Shown: positions 34,756 to 42,764 of the stretch, in pieces | How the letters are laid out: each line of letters begins with the position of its first letter | Position numbering within the stretch: position 1 is the stretch's first letter | NCBI GenBank assembly: GCA_003612395.1 | Contig: RAYQ01000010.1 | Location: 111,014 to 175,013 of the forward strand | Origin: Parablautia intestinalis | Lineage (GTDB): Bacteria; Bacillota; Clostridia; Lachnospirales; Lachnospiraceae | DNA length: 64,000 nucleotides | Direction of reading: 5' to 3' | Made by a program: the position numbers and the translations under genes | Notes under the pieces: model-generated | The model's input: the letters and a program-made list of their open reading frames with translations, nothing else | Database searches by the model: none | Told to the model about the DNA's origin: nothing

Positions 34756-35421
34756 TCAGTATATTGCATACAATGATTTCGAGGTCTGCACAATAATTTC
34801 CACGTACTTTCTGATTTCCTCCTCCATTTTCTTCCATTCATACTCCTGAACAGGAAAAACCCCTTTTTTATCCACTACTCGTTCCACGGGCAGTGATATT
34901 CCCGTATTCCACTCCGAATTAAAGGGAACTGTCCTCATCTGAACAGTGCCAAGTGCATTGGAAATCGTATCGTTTACCATTTTCTTGTAGCTTTTAAGCG
35001 CTCCCTTGTCCCCTCCTCCATGAGAAATAATTCCTGCCAGACTCCCCCAAAGCTCTGACCGGTAGGAATGATCCCTCCACCAATGAACAAAGGTAATCTG
35101 CTCCATCTTTTCAAGTAAAGCGCACAGCTTAGCAGGTATGGGCGCATAATGGGGTGACACGAAAAAAACATAATCCGCCTGTATCATTTCCTCGTAAATA
35201 CAATTAAAATCCCTGTCATGAGCACATCGCTTTTTCTCATAGCACCCGCCGCATCCTGTGCAGGGAGAAAGAGAATAGTCTCTTAAATCCAATATTTTGC
35301 AGGAAATTCTCTTTTTGGCCAGCAATCCGGATATTATTCCGCATATACGGTAAGACGTACTTTTATCCCTGCTTTTCATCATATTAGACGCTGATATGCA
35401 TAACGCTTTTTTATCTTTCAC
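34756..35421 (-). CDS. Flavodoxin-fold NAD(P)H-dependent oxidoreductase / iron-sulfur flavoprotein-like (paralogue 1)
   Basis: A 221-residue protein. The N-terminal KALCISASNMMKSRDKSTSY strand-loop fits the FMN phosphate loop of the NADPH-dependent FMN reductase family. A cysteine cluster CTGCGGCYEKKRC near residues 54-66 recalls iron-sulfur flavoproteins. ADYVFFVSPHYAPIPAKLC is the standard second FMN-contact region. It has the same length as the protein at 44048-44713 and shares roughly half its residues, including a long identical NSEWNTGI segment and the VEIIVQTSKSL end. Substrate is unknown. It stands alone with its own terminator. Confidence 0.85.
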   Translation of the reverse strand: MKDKKALCISASNMMKSRDKSTSYRICGIISGLLAKKRISCKILDLRDYSLSPCTGCGGCYEKKRCAHDRDFNCIYEEMIQADYVFFVSPHYAPIPAKLCALLEKMEQITFVHWWRDHSYRSELWGSLAGIISHGGGDKGALKSYKKMVNDTISNALGTVQMRTVPFNSEWNTGISLPVERVVDKKGVFPVQEYEWKKMEEEIRKYVEIIVQTSKSLYAIY

Positions 35422-35638
35422 CTTTGTCCCTCTTTATCATCAGGAAAGCCGGCAGACCGCCAGCCTTAAACGACTGCTTTACCCTATGTTCTTTTTTCCG
35501 CCCTGAAAGTTTCGTATAATATTCCTAAACAAATTCTACATTTTGTAGACCAGTCTGTCAACAAAAACCGCATGCTATATTTGGAAAATCTGTCGGTATT
35601 GCGTAATTGACGTTTTGCGCGGCACAAATAATATATGA

Positions 35639-36091
35639 TTATTCCAGGGTAAATTCTCCTGTAAGATAATATCCGCTCTTATCATCTGAAAAATTTTTTA
35701 CCAGTCTGTAATGCCCTGCAGGAAGTTTTCCGTAAGCGGCATCCCAGTTTATCTCCATAGTCTCCGTCCCCCCGGCCGGAACCCAGCAAAGCTCCATGGT
35801 AACAGCCACCGGATTGGCAGGTAAAAGCTGGTACCACTTGCCGTTTTCCTCCTTTTGCAGGCTGTAATCCTGTCCGAAGTTTAAATCTTTTTCTGACCCG
35901 TTGTCCACCGTGTAGGTAATGCTATCGGCAGATGCTGTTTCCCCGTCAACCATAAGCGTTACACCCTCAAGGGTATTTACTTCTTCCGTAAATTCCTCCC
36001 CAAGCTTTGAACCGCATCCGACAAGAAAAACAAAAGCTGCTCCTATCAACATTGCCGCTGTTTTTTTACTTATTTTCATTTTATTGCCCAT
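35639..36091 (-). CDS. Lipoprotein with immunoglobulin-like domain
   Basis: A 150-residue predicted lipoprotein. After a basic start comes a hydrophobic helix and the lipobox FLVGCGS, with Cys at about residue 26. The mature part is a single beta-sandwich of about 110 residues (ITYTVDNGSEKDLNFGQDY, WVPAGGTETMEINW, LPAGHYRLVKNF), like the immunoglobulin-like domains of small clostridial surface lipoproteins. The start may be the ATG at 36091 or at 36079. GGAG is 1 nt from the first and 13 nt from the second, so neither is ideal. It has no partner gene. Confidence 0.85.
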   Translation of the reverse strand: MGNKMKISKKTAAMLIGAAFVFLVGCGSKLGEEFTEEVNTLEGVTLMVDGETASADSITYTVDNGSEKDLNFGQDYSLQKEENGKWYQLLPANPVAVTMELCWVPAGGTETMEINWDAAYGKLPAGHYRLVKNFSDDKSGYYLTGEFTLE

Positions 36092-36286
36092 ACTCCTTTC
36101 CCGGCCTGCGAATTCCTTAACTGATTTACAATGCCTTACGCATAAGTTACGTTTGAATACTTAAAATTTATGGCAAAAAATAACGGACAGAAAACAAATA
36201 CTTTCCGTAATAGTATCCATCTTCTGTCCGGTCAATTTTTATGATATTCCCTGCATCCAATATAGAAAAGGAGCTGACTTTAAGCT

Positions 36287-38053
36287 TCATTTCTTCTCAT
36301 CCGGCAGTACGATTTTGATATGCACGTCCCCAAGCTGCCCGTCATCCACTTCGGAAGGCGCTCCCATCATCACATCCTGCGCCGTCTTATTCATAGGGAA
36401 AGGAATAATTTCACGAATACTTTCTTCCCCTGCAATCAACATCACCATCCGGTCTACGCCGGGGGCAATACCTGCATGGGGAGGCGCTCCATAACAGAAC
36501 GCATTATACATAGCCGGGAACTTAGCCTTTACAGCCTCCTCATCAAGCCCCACGATCTCAAAAGCCTTTACCATAATCTCCGGATCATGGTTTCGAACCG
36601 CGCCTGAGGAAAGCTCCACCCCATTGCATACCAGATCATACTGATAAGCATATATTTCAAGAGGATCCTTATTTATCAGCGCATCCATACCGCCCTGAGG
36701 CATGGAAAAAGGATTATGGCAGAATTCCAGCTTACCGGATTCTTCCCCAATTTCATACATGGGGAAATCCACAATCCAGCAGAATTCATAACATTCTTTC
36801 TTCATATGGGCTTCGCAGGCATCTCCTAAAAATCTGCGCAGCACCCCGGCTGTTTTCAGCGCATCGCCTTTTTTGCCTGCACTAAGGCCCACAAAATCCC
36901 CGTTCTTAAGCCCAAGCGCCGCAACGACCCTGTCCTTCCTATCCTGCAGAAACTTGGAAATGCCGCCTGACAGCTCACCCTTTTCATCCAGCTTAAACCA
37001 GTAAGCCTTCCGGCCGCTCACCACCTCCACATCTGTGCAGATTTTGTCAATCACTTTTCTGGTGGCTGTAAAGTTATCCACCACAATTGCCTGCACATTT
37101 TGTCCTTCAAAAGGTCCGAAACCACAATCAGCCATGCATTCAGTGGCATCCTGCAGGGTCAAATCTATTCTCAGATCCGGCTTATCTGATCCATATTTCT
37201 CCATGGCATCCTTGTAAGAGATCCTTGTAAAAGGCGCCTTAGATGCTGTTTTATATTTCCCATATTCAGCAAAAACAGGGGGCAGCACATCCTCAATTAC
37301 CCCAAACACATCCTCCTGAGTTGCAAAGGCCATCTCCATATCCAGCTGGTAAAACTCACCGGGAGAGCGGTCCGCCCTTGCATCCTCATCCCGAAAGCAG
37401 GGAGCAATCTGAAAATACCTGTCAAATCCGGATGTCATAAGAAGCTGCTTAAACTGCTGGGGTGCCTGGGGCAGAGCATAGAACTTGCCCGGATGGTTTC
37501 TGGAGGGAACCAGATAATCTCTTGCGCCTTCCGGCGAAGAACAGGTTAAAATCGGAGTGGTAATCTCCAGAAAATCATGCTCTGTCATCCTCCTTCGCAG
37601 CTCAGCCACAATTTTGCACCGAAGCACAATCTTTTCTTTCACAGCCGGGTTACGCAAATCCAGATATCTGTACTTTAACCGGACAGACTCATCCGCCTCC
37701 TTCGAACGGTTCACCTCGAAAGGCAGCTCGTTGTAAATACATTTTCCGAGGACAGAAATATCCTCCGGCACCACCTCGATCTCACCGGTGGCAATCTGGG
37801 CGTTCTTGCTGGAGCGCTCGCGCACCACACCCGTTACGGAAAGGGTTGACTCGTTGTTGATGCCTGCCAGCTTTGCCATCATTTCTTCTGTTTCTATCAC
37901 CACCTGGGTTACGCCATAAAAATCACGTAAAATCAGGAATCCAAGATTCTTGCTGACTTTTCGCATATTATCATACCAGCCCGTAATCGTGACCTTCTCT
38001 CCCACGTCACTTAATCTGAGCTGATTACATGTATGCGTTCTTGACTGTACCAT
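36287..38053 (-). CDS. aspS: Aspartate-tRNA ligase
   Basis: A 588-residue bacterial-type class II aspartyl-tRNA synthetase. An N-terminal OB-fold anticodon-binding domain (residues 1-105) leads to motif 2 with FRDEDARADRSPGEFYQLD near 220. The inserted GAD domain follows (about 290-410), then motif 3 with GVDRMVMLIAGEESIREII near the end and the usual FPMNKTAQDVM tail. The long bacterial form is about 590 residues, so it is full length. It sits 36 nt downstream of an Hpt-domain gene, probably in the same transcript. Confidence 0.97.
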   Translation of the reverse strand: MVQSRTHTCNQLRLSDVGEKVTITGWYDNMRKVSKNLGFLILRDFYGVTQVVIETEEMMAKLAGINNESTLSVTGVVRERSSKNAQIATGEIEVVPEDISVLGKCIYNELPFEVNRSKEADESVRLKYRYLDLRNPAVKEKIVLRCKIVAELRRRMTEHDFLEITTPILTCSSPEGARDYLVPSRNHPGKFYALPQAPQQFKQLLMTSGFDRYFQIAPCFRDEDARADRSPGEFYQLDMEMAFATQEDVFGVIEDVLPPVFAEYGKYKTASKAPFTRISYKDAMEKYGSDKPDLRIDLTLQDATECMADCGFGPFEGQNVQAIVVDNFTATRKVIDKICTDVEVVSGRKAYWFKLDEKGELSGGISKFLQDRKDRVVAALGLKNGDFVGLSAGKKGDALKTAGVLRRFLGDACEAHMKKECYEFCWIVDFPMYEIGEESGKLEFCHNPFSMPQGGMDALINKDPLEIYAYQYDLVCNGVELSSGAVRNHDPEIMVKAFEIVGLDEEAVKAKFPAMYNAFCYGAPPHAGIAPGVDRMVMLIAGEESIREIIPFPMNKTAQDVMMGAPSEVDDGQLGDVHIKIVLPDEKK

Positions 38054-38089
38054 ACTCTACCTCATCTCTAAAATTTGAAATTATTTATT

Positions 38090-38440
38090 TTATAGATATT
38101 TTTCAATGCAGGCAACAATCTGTTCCTGCACGGGAAGGATTTCCTCCACCCTTTTTTTTGCCTCCTCAGGCTTATTCTCCCGAAGCAGGGCAACCGCATC
38201 ATTATAGGCATTAAAAAGAGGTGTAACTGACAGATTTCCCATCACACCCTTAAGTGTATGTGCATTATTAAGAGCAGTTTCATAATCTCCTTTTTCCACA
38301 TAATCTACAACATGCAAATCTTTTATGGAAGGCGGAAGCTTCTTAACCATTCTCGTAAAAAGCCCTTCATTCCCCATAAATCTCTGCACTGCATCCTCTA
38401 CATCAACGCCCAGTTCCTTCAATTCTTCAATCATACCCAT
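38090..38440 (-). CDS. Hpt (histidine phosphotransfer) domain protein
   Basis: A 116-residue stand-alone Hpt domain. The phosphorylatable histidine lies in NNAHTLKGVMGNLS at about residue 60, preceded by an amphipathic helix (VEDAVQRFMGNEGLFTRMVKKL) and followed by two helices of the four-helix bundle. Such proteins relay phosphate between response-regulator receiver domains. No phosphorelay kinase is next to it; its neighbour is aspS. Its partner is probably encoded elsewhere. The family assignment is firm, the pathway unknown. Confidence 0.92.
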   Translation of the reverse strand: MGMIEELKELGVDVEDAVQRFMGNEGLFTRMVKKLPPSIKDLHVVDYVEKGDYETALNNAHTLKGVMGNLSVTPLFNAYNDAVALLRENKPEEAKKRVEEILPVQEQIVACIEKYL

Positions 38441-38565
38441 TTTAGCATATCTCCTTCATATCACTTTTAATTTGATTATGAAATATATATACTTCCACAT
38501 TACACAAAGAATTGCTCCATGTCAAGTATCCTTGAAAAATCTGCCATGACAGGAAAGAAGAATGG

Positions 38566-39168
38566 TTACTCATAAATCTCAATAATTACTTTGTCCGCCA
38601 CAAATTCATCTCCCTCGTAATGTCCTTCCGCTTCCAGGCCGGTTTCCTCCCGAATCTCTGAAAAAGATGCTTCGTCTTTTTGGATGCCTGCGCCGCCGCC
38701 CTCGATTGTCCACCGTTCATAACAAGCCCCGTCCGGACACCGGACCGTCACCAGTTTTTCTTCCGGGCTTCCCGGTTCCGGCACCACGATACATGAACCG
38801 GTCCCGTCTTTTGAATCTTCCCACAGCGTAAGGCTCAGCACAAAGGAATCCTGCGCAACGCTCCTTACTTTGCCGCCTATAATGAGTTTTTCCGGGCTGG
38901 CGCTATGCGCCTTACTTTTCTCCGGCAAGTCCGCGTCCGCCATATTTGCATCCGTCTTATTTTCGTCCGCCACACTGCCGCCCGGGTCGCCGGCATCTGT
39001 CACATTTTTGCGCTCTCCCATCCGGCCCTCGTCCGTTTGGTCTGTGTCTTCTTCTTCCTCTAAGACAGTGGTGATACTGTGTTCCTCCTCTGCCCCATTC
39101 CCACATCCTGTCACTGCTATCAGCATAAGTAACACTATTGTCATTCCCATTATGTACCTTTTTTTCAT
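38566..39168 (-). CDS. Lipoprotein with acidic linker and small C-terminal domain
   Basis: A 200-residue predicted lipoprotein from the ATG at 39168. Basic start, hydrophobic helix and lipobox AVTGCGNG (Cys at about 21). Residues 25-95 are low-complexity, acidic and Asp/Glu/Ala/Gly-rich. Residues 98-200 form a beta-rich domain (KLIIGGKVRSVAQDSFVLSL, then EEKLVTVRCPDG) that resembles OB-like domains of surface lipoproteins. Longer in-frame starts would translate an upstream palindromic repeat, which argues for this start. Function unknown. Confidence 0.78.
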   Translation of the reverse strand: MKKRYIMGMTIVLLMLIAVTGCGNGAEEEHSITTVLEEEEDTDQTDEGRMGERKNVTDAGDPGGSVADENKTDANMADADLPEKSKAHSASPEKLIIGGKVRSVAQDSFVLSLTLWEDSKDGTGSCIVVPEPGSPEEKLVTVRCPDGACYERWTIEGGGAGIQKDEASFSEIREETGLEAEGHYEGDEFVADKVIIEIYE

Positions 39169-39197
39169 TTCTGCTTTCCTATTCCCTCCTGTACTCC

Positions 39198-39254
39198 CTG
39201 CATACAATAAGCGAAGCCTATCGTCACGTATTGCAAACGATGTCTGCGGTACTG
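39198..39254 (-). repeat. Palindromic repeat upstream of the lipoprotein (family of 55.1 kb)
   Basis: On the reverse strand this element runs from GCAGTACCGCAGAC to TATTGTATGCAGG. It aligns closely with 55098-55160, which ends in the same TATTGTATGCAGG directly joined to a ribosome binding site. Confidence 0.6.
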
Positions 39255-39293
39255 CACCAACAGATAACATTACTCATTATAGCAGGCCACTCT

Positions 39294-39480
39294 CTAAACT
39301 TTCTCTAAAGGAAAAATATTTTTAAACGGCTGATGAATTACCGGCAAACTGTACCTGCCAAAAACCGCTTTTGTGTTCTCCCTTATCGCCCCTTCCAGCT
39401 CGTCATAGCGAAAGGGAGCCACAAGGGTTGCCATAATTCCGTATTCCGGCAGAGTATGCAGAACAGACTTAGAAAAACTT
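39294..39480 (-). pseudogene. Short remnant resembling O-acetylhomoserine sulfhydrylase
   Basis: One reverse-strand frame reads SKSVLHTLPEYGI, then FRYDELEGAIRENTKAVFG. This matches the spacing of the HTLP-GI and AI-ENTKAIFGE segments of Cys/Met-metabolism PLP enzymes (MetY). It has no N-terminus, active-site lysine or C-terminal domain, and ends at a stop at 39294. About 45 residues are recognisable of about 420. I treat it as a gene scar. The rest of the 428-nt gap holds a palindromic repeat and the promoter region of the next gene. Confidence 0.45.
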
Positions 39481-39596
39481 TGCCATAAATCGCTTCGTAT
39501 GGTATTGCAGGCAGTGGGCGGATTTTATATAATGAGTAATGGCACGGCATGAAATTTTTTCTGTAAAAATGTATAGCATATGTAGAGGAGAACGAT

Positions 39597-39848
39597 ATGT
39601 TGGAATTTAAGTATGACACACAGCTTTTGATCGAGGGCGAAGATTTGGACGAGGATGCCATTTCCGAATACTTTACCGAAAACTTTAAGGGAGACTGCCT
39701 GCTTGCAGTGGGCGATGAAGAACTGATTAAAATTCATTTTCACACCAATGAGCCCTGGCAGGTGCTGGAATATTGCGCATCTCTAGGTGAAATTTATGAT
39801 ATTGTGGTCGAGGATATGGATCGCCAGTCAAGGGGCTTAAAAGGCTGA
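39597..39848 (+). CDS. Stand-alone FakA/DAK2-associated middle domain protein
   Basis: An 83-residue protein matching the middle domain of the fatty-acid kinase FakA (YloV, DAK2-containing) family. It reads YDTQLLIEGEDLDEDAISEYF, then CLLAVGDEELIKIHFHTNEP near residues 33-52 and EYCASLGEIYDIVVEDM. The kinase N-domain and the DegV-like C-domain are absent. GGAGAA lies 6 nt before the ATG, so it is expressed as a separate small protein rather than a fragment. It may interact with lipid-binding DegV/FakB proteins or be a diverged scaffold; that is inference. Confidence 0.75.
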   Translation: MLEFKYDTQLLIEGEDLDEDAISEYFTENFKGDCLLAVGDEELIKIHFHTNEPWQVLEYCASLGEIYDIVVEDMDRQSRGLKG

Positions 39849-39945
39849 CTGTCAGCCGGCATCTGATATTTATCCCGAAGACTGGCAGGGCGCCGTATCA
39901 GCATAAATACAGCGGACAAAAAGAAAGGTATGGTTAGTTATCACT

Positions 39946-40530
39946 ATGGAAAACAATTTGACAAGACAGGAAGCGTACGCATTATTAAAAAAATACAATA
40001 AGGAACCCTTTCATATTCAGCATGCCCTCACGGTGGAGGGCGTTATGAGATGGTATGCCAATGAATTAGGCTACGGTGATGAGGCGGACTACTGGGCGAT
40101 TGCCGGTCTGTTACATGACATAGATTTTGAGATGTATCCGGACGAGCATTGCATAAAAGCCCCTTTGCTGCTTAAGGAAGCCGGCGTATCGGAGGATATG
40201 ATTCATGCAGTCTGCTCCCACGGATATGGTCTTTGCTCTGATGTGAAGCCGGAACATGAGATGGAGAAGGTGCTTTTTGCAGTGGATGAGCTCACAGGTC
40301 TTATCGGCGCGGCGGCCCTGATGCGCCCTTCTAAGAGCGTGATGGATATGGAAGCTTCCAGCGTAAAGAAAAAATTTAAGGATAAAAGATTTGCAGCCGG
40401 ATGTTCCCGCGATGTGATAAGCAAAGGAGCGGAAAGCTTAGGCTGGGAAATGAACGATTTATTTGAAAAGACAATTCTTGCAATGCGCTCCTGTGAAAAG
40501 CAGATTCAGGAAGAGATGGAACAGGCATAG
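39946..40530 (+). CDS. HD-domain (HDIG-type) phosphohydrolase
   Basis: A 194-residue protein with the HD metal-binding pattern: HIQHALTVEGVMRWYA near residue 25, GLLHDIDFEMYPDEH near 55, ICSHGYG-like VCSHGYG near 85, and VDELTGLIGA near 108. This arrangement is common in small clostridial HDIG proteins, which probably hydrolyse nucleotides or phosphoesters. It is cytoplasmic. It lies about 100 nt after the FakA-like gene and 86 nt before the DUF554 gene, all on the forward strand, so an operon is likely. Substrate unknown. Confidence 0.9.
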   Translation: MENNLTRQEAYALLKKYNKEPFHIQHALTVEGVMRWYANELGYGDEADYWAIAGLLHDIDFEMYPDEHCIKAPLLLKEAGVSEDMIHAVCSHGYGLCSDVKPEHEMEKVLFAVDELTGLIGAAALMRPSKSVMDMEASSVKKKFKDKRFAAGCSRDVISKGAESLGWEMNDLFEKTILAMRSCEKQIQEEMEQA

Positions 40531-40552
40531 CAGCATTATAAGGATATATCAG

Positions 40553-40615
40553 AACACACAAATCTGCGCCCGGCCCAAATTTGAGGGCTGTCGGCGGGAA
40601 TGGGGGATCAGCATA
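40553..40615 (+). repeat. Palindromic repeat carrying the ribosome binding site (copy C)
   Basis: Forward-strand GCCCAAATTTGAGGGCTG is followed by GGGAATGGGGGATCAGCATA and then the GTG start at 40616. The stem and GGGGGATCAG correspond base for base to copy A at 14699-14752, which also precedes a start codon. Confidence 0.7.
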
Positions 40616-41263
40616 GTGACAGGGCTTGGAACGATCATCAATACTGCAGCGGTAGCCGCAGGCGGATTGTTAGGTCTTAAGCTGAAAAACGGCATAAAGA
40701 AAAACATGCAGGATGTTATGATGCAGGCATGCGGCGTTGCCACTATTTTTATTGGTGGCAGCGGCGCCCTGTCAAAGATGCTTGTTTTTCAGGATGGCAG
40801 GTTTGAAACACAGGGAACAATGCTTCTTATCTTTTCTCTGGTGGCAGGCTCTCTTTTGGGAGAGTGGATTAACATTGAAAAGAAAATGGATGTTCTTGGG
40901 GAAAAAATTAAAAAAACAGTGAAAGCCGAAAATGACAACCTGTTTGTGGAAGGCTTTGTCAATGTATCCCTGATTATCTGTGTTGGGGCAATGGCTATTG
41001 TGGGCTCTATTCAGGATGGAATCAGCGGGGACTATTCCCTTCTTACTGCCAAGGCAATCCTGGATTTTGTGATAGTAGTGGTATTTGCCGCCGCTTTTTT
41101 GGAATCCTTTGTCAGCAATGTGATAGTGAGCGATTTGTCTTTTGTCGGATCCGTCCTTATTTTTTGCGTGGGAGTTAACATTGGATTCGGCAGGAAGTTC
41201 AAGGTAGGAAATATGCTCCCTGCCCTGATAGTGCCGATTATTTATAATCTTATATGGAAATAG
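40616..41263 (+). CDS. DUF554 family membrane protein
   Basis: A 215-residue protein with six to seven membrane helices. The family start TGLGTIINTAAVAAGGLLGL is followed by a GVATIFIGGSGAL helix and a GSLLGEWINIE loop. The C-terminal segment is VNIGFGRKFKVGNMLPAL. The start is the GTG at 40616 after GGGGGATC, since the family begins exactly there; in-frame ATGs upstream would read through the repeat. DUF554 proteins are putative transporters of unknown substrate. It follows the HD-domain gene. Confidence 0.9.
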   Translation: MTGLGTIINTAAVAAGGLLGLKLKNGIKKNMQDVMMQACGVATIFIGGSGALSKMLVFQDGRFETQGTMLLIFSLVAGSLLGEWINIEKKMDVLGEKIKKTVKAENDNLFVEGFVNVSLIICVGAMAIVGSIQDGISGDYSLLTAKAILDFVIVVVFAAAFLESFVSNVIVSDLSFVGSVLIFCVGVNIGFGRKFKVGNMLPALIVPIIYNLIWK

Positions 41264-41290
41264 AAAGACGCCGGAAAAGATAACTGCCGG

Positions 41291-41761
41291 TTAAAGAATG
41301 ATTTCCATGCCAACCTTCTGAGGCTTCAATCCGCAGGATTGATAAAATTTCATGGCTGGTTCATTCAGACTCCATACATTTAATGTGACATTGTAACAGC
41401 CCTGTTCTTTTGCAAAGGCAAGCACGGATTCATAAAGGCGTCTGCCGATATGCCTGCCCCTTAATGTTTCATCCACACATAAGTCGTCAATATACAGGGT
41501 TTTAATATCTGTCAGAATATTATCGTCTAAATGCTGCTGGAAAATGCAAAAAGCATAGCCCAAAACTCTCTCATCCTCATCCACTGCGGTGAATACAGGC
41601 CGGTTATCATCATGGATGATATCTCTCAACTGGTCATCCGTGTATTTTTTTGCACCATACTTAAATAAGTCAGGACGGCCCTGGTGGTGCACCAGACATA
41701 CCTGCATAAGTAAATTGTTGATTCCGTCCATATCCTTTTGGGTTGCACGTCTGATTTTCAT
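41291..41761 (-). CDS. GNAT-family N-acetyltransferase
   Basis: A 156-residue GNAT acetyltransferase. Motif A, the acetyl-CoA loop, is seen as LCVDETLRGRHIGRRLYESV near residue 100. Motif B follows at CYNVTLNVWSLNEPAMKFYQSCGL. The N-terminal strand RRATQKDMDGINNLL is typical. The acceptor could be a small amine or a protein; it cannot be decided. The start at 41761 has GGAGG 5 nt upstream. It converges with the DUF554 gene, 27 nt apart. Confidence 0.92.
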   Translation of the reverse strand: MKIRRATQKDMDGINNLLMQVCLVHHQGRPDLFKYGAKKYTDDQLRDIIHDDNRPVFTAVDEDERVLGYAFCIFQQHLDDNILTDIKTLYIDDLCVDETLRGRHIGRRLYESVLAFAKEQGCYNVTLNVWSLNEPAMKFYQSCGLKPQKVGMEIIL

Positions 41762-42016
41762 GTTTACCTCCATTTCATAACATTTTGTTTCACGCAATTT
41801 TTATGCTGCCGGTTTATGTATAAAAGAACTTGCCGGCATAGCACAAACACATGCTTTTATGCCATAGTCATTTAAGAATAAGTATAAATTTTCTCTTATT
41901 CAGTATAATAATAAATTTTAATAGTGTCAAACAGCTATTTATGCCTAAATCATTTTTTTCCGGTTCCGGGTTACTTTTCACTGTTACGCCGGTTTCTAGC
42001 AATCATTTGAAATCTC

Positions 42017-42045
42017 TTGACATTAGTACCGTCAAATAATACAAT
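42017..42045 (+). promoter_or_regulatory. Sigma-A promoter of the Rrf2 regulator gene
   Basis: TTGACA (42017-42022) and TACAAT (42040-42045), 17-nt spacing. The leader sequence ATAAGTCGGAATTAGGTAA just downstream resembles the AT-rich dyads used by Rrf2 regulators, suggesting autoregulation; this is inference. Confidence 0.8.
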
Positions 42046-42088
42046 TCATATTGAATAAGTCGGAATTAGGTAAACAGGGGGGTTATAG

Positions 42089-42523
42089 ATGAAGGTTTCT
42101 ACAAAAGGAAGGTATGCGCTGCGATTAATGTTGGATTTAGCTGTTTATAACACAGGTCGGCCAATCAGCTTAAAGGATGTGGCTAAGCGGCAGCAGATTT
42201 CTGAAAAATATCTGGAACAGATTATTTCACTGTTAAATAAAGCAGGGTTTGTGCGGAGCATCCGCGGGCCACAGGGGGGATACATGTTGACAAAGGCGCC
42301 CGGAGAATACACGGTAGGCAGAATTTTAAGGCTTACGGAAGGGGATTTGGCTCCGGTAAGCTGTGTGGAAAAGGACGGAATGGAGTGTGAGCGCAGGCAG
42401 GGGTGCGTAACAGTCCGGATATGGGAGCAGATCAATGAGGCGGTTAATAGTGTGGTGGACCACATTACCTTAGCGGATATGGTGGAGTGGCAGATGGAAA
42501 AAGCCGATCAATATGTAATTTAA
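42089..42523 (+). CDS. Rrf2-family regulator with putative Fe-S cysteines
   Basis: A 144-residue Rrf2 protein beginning MKVSTKGRYALRLMLDLA, with the winged helix (ISLKDVAKRQQISEKYLEQI) and the GPQGGYML wing near residue 65. Three cysteines (SCVEKDGMEC then QGC, spaced 7 and 5) occupy the place of the [2Fe-2S] ligands of IscR, whose spacing is 5 and 5. It may therefore sense iron-sulfur or redox status. Unlike the usual clostridial arrangement, no cysteine desulfurase (iscS) or iscU follows. GGGGGG precedes the start. Confidence 0.92.
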   Translation: MKVSTKGRYALRLMLDLAVYNTGRPISLKDVAKRQQISEKYLEQIISLLNKAGFVRSIRGPQGGYMLTKAPGEYTVGRILRLTEGDLAPVSCVEKDGMECERRQGCVTVRIWEQINEAVNSVVDHITLADMVEWQMEKADQYVI

Positions 42524-42571
42524 TGCTTACCATACGGATAAAGCTAAAGCATATATTTACAGCAATACTTA

Positions 42572-42706
42572 GAGCGTGTTTGAAAATTCATTCTCACAAA
42601 CTGTGACATACAGCATAGAAGAAACAAATTTTCAAGCACGCTCCGGCTCATCCTCTGACAGATGTGCTCCTTTATACGGGCATAATTGCACATTTATCAG
42701 AGGATG
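42572..42706. repeat. Two consecutive hairpin elements in the gap after the Rrf2 gene
   Basis: The first hairpin has 17-nt arms (42572-42588, 42627-42643) matching at 16 of 17, starting GAGCGTG and ending CACGCTC. The second has CATCCTCTGA (42649-42658) and TCAGAGGATG (42697-42706) with GATGTGC/GCACAT inside. Neither ends in a T-run. They look like small mobile palindromic elements. Confidence 0.6.
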
Positions 42707-42764
42707 GCCAAATCAGTACCATTTAGTTAACAGTGACATTGATGACTAAACTGTTCTACAATAG

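Noticed and set aside
39597..39848. Truncated fakA pseudogene
   Set aside because: The small frame has its own well-spaced RBS, a clean start and stop, and matches one complete domain, so a separate gene is more likely.
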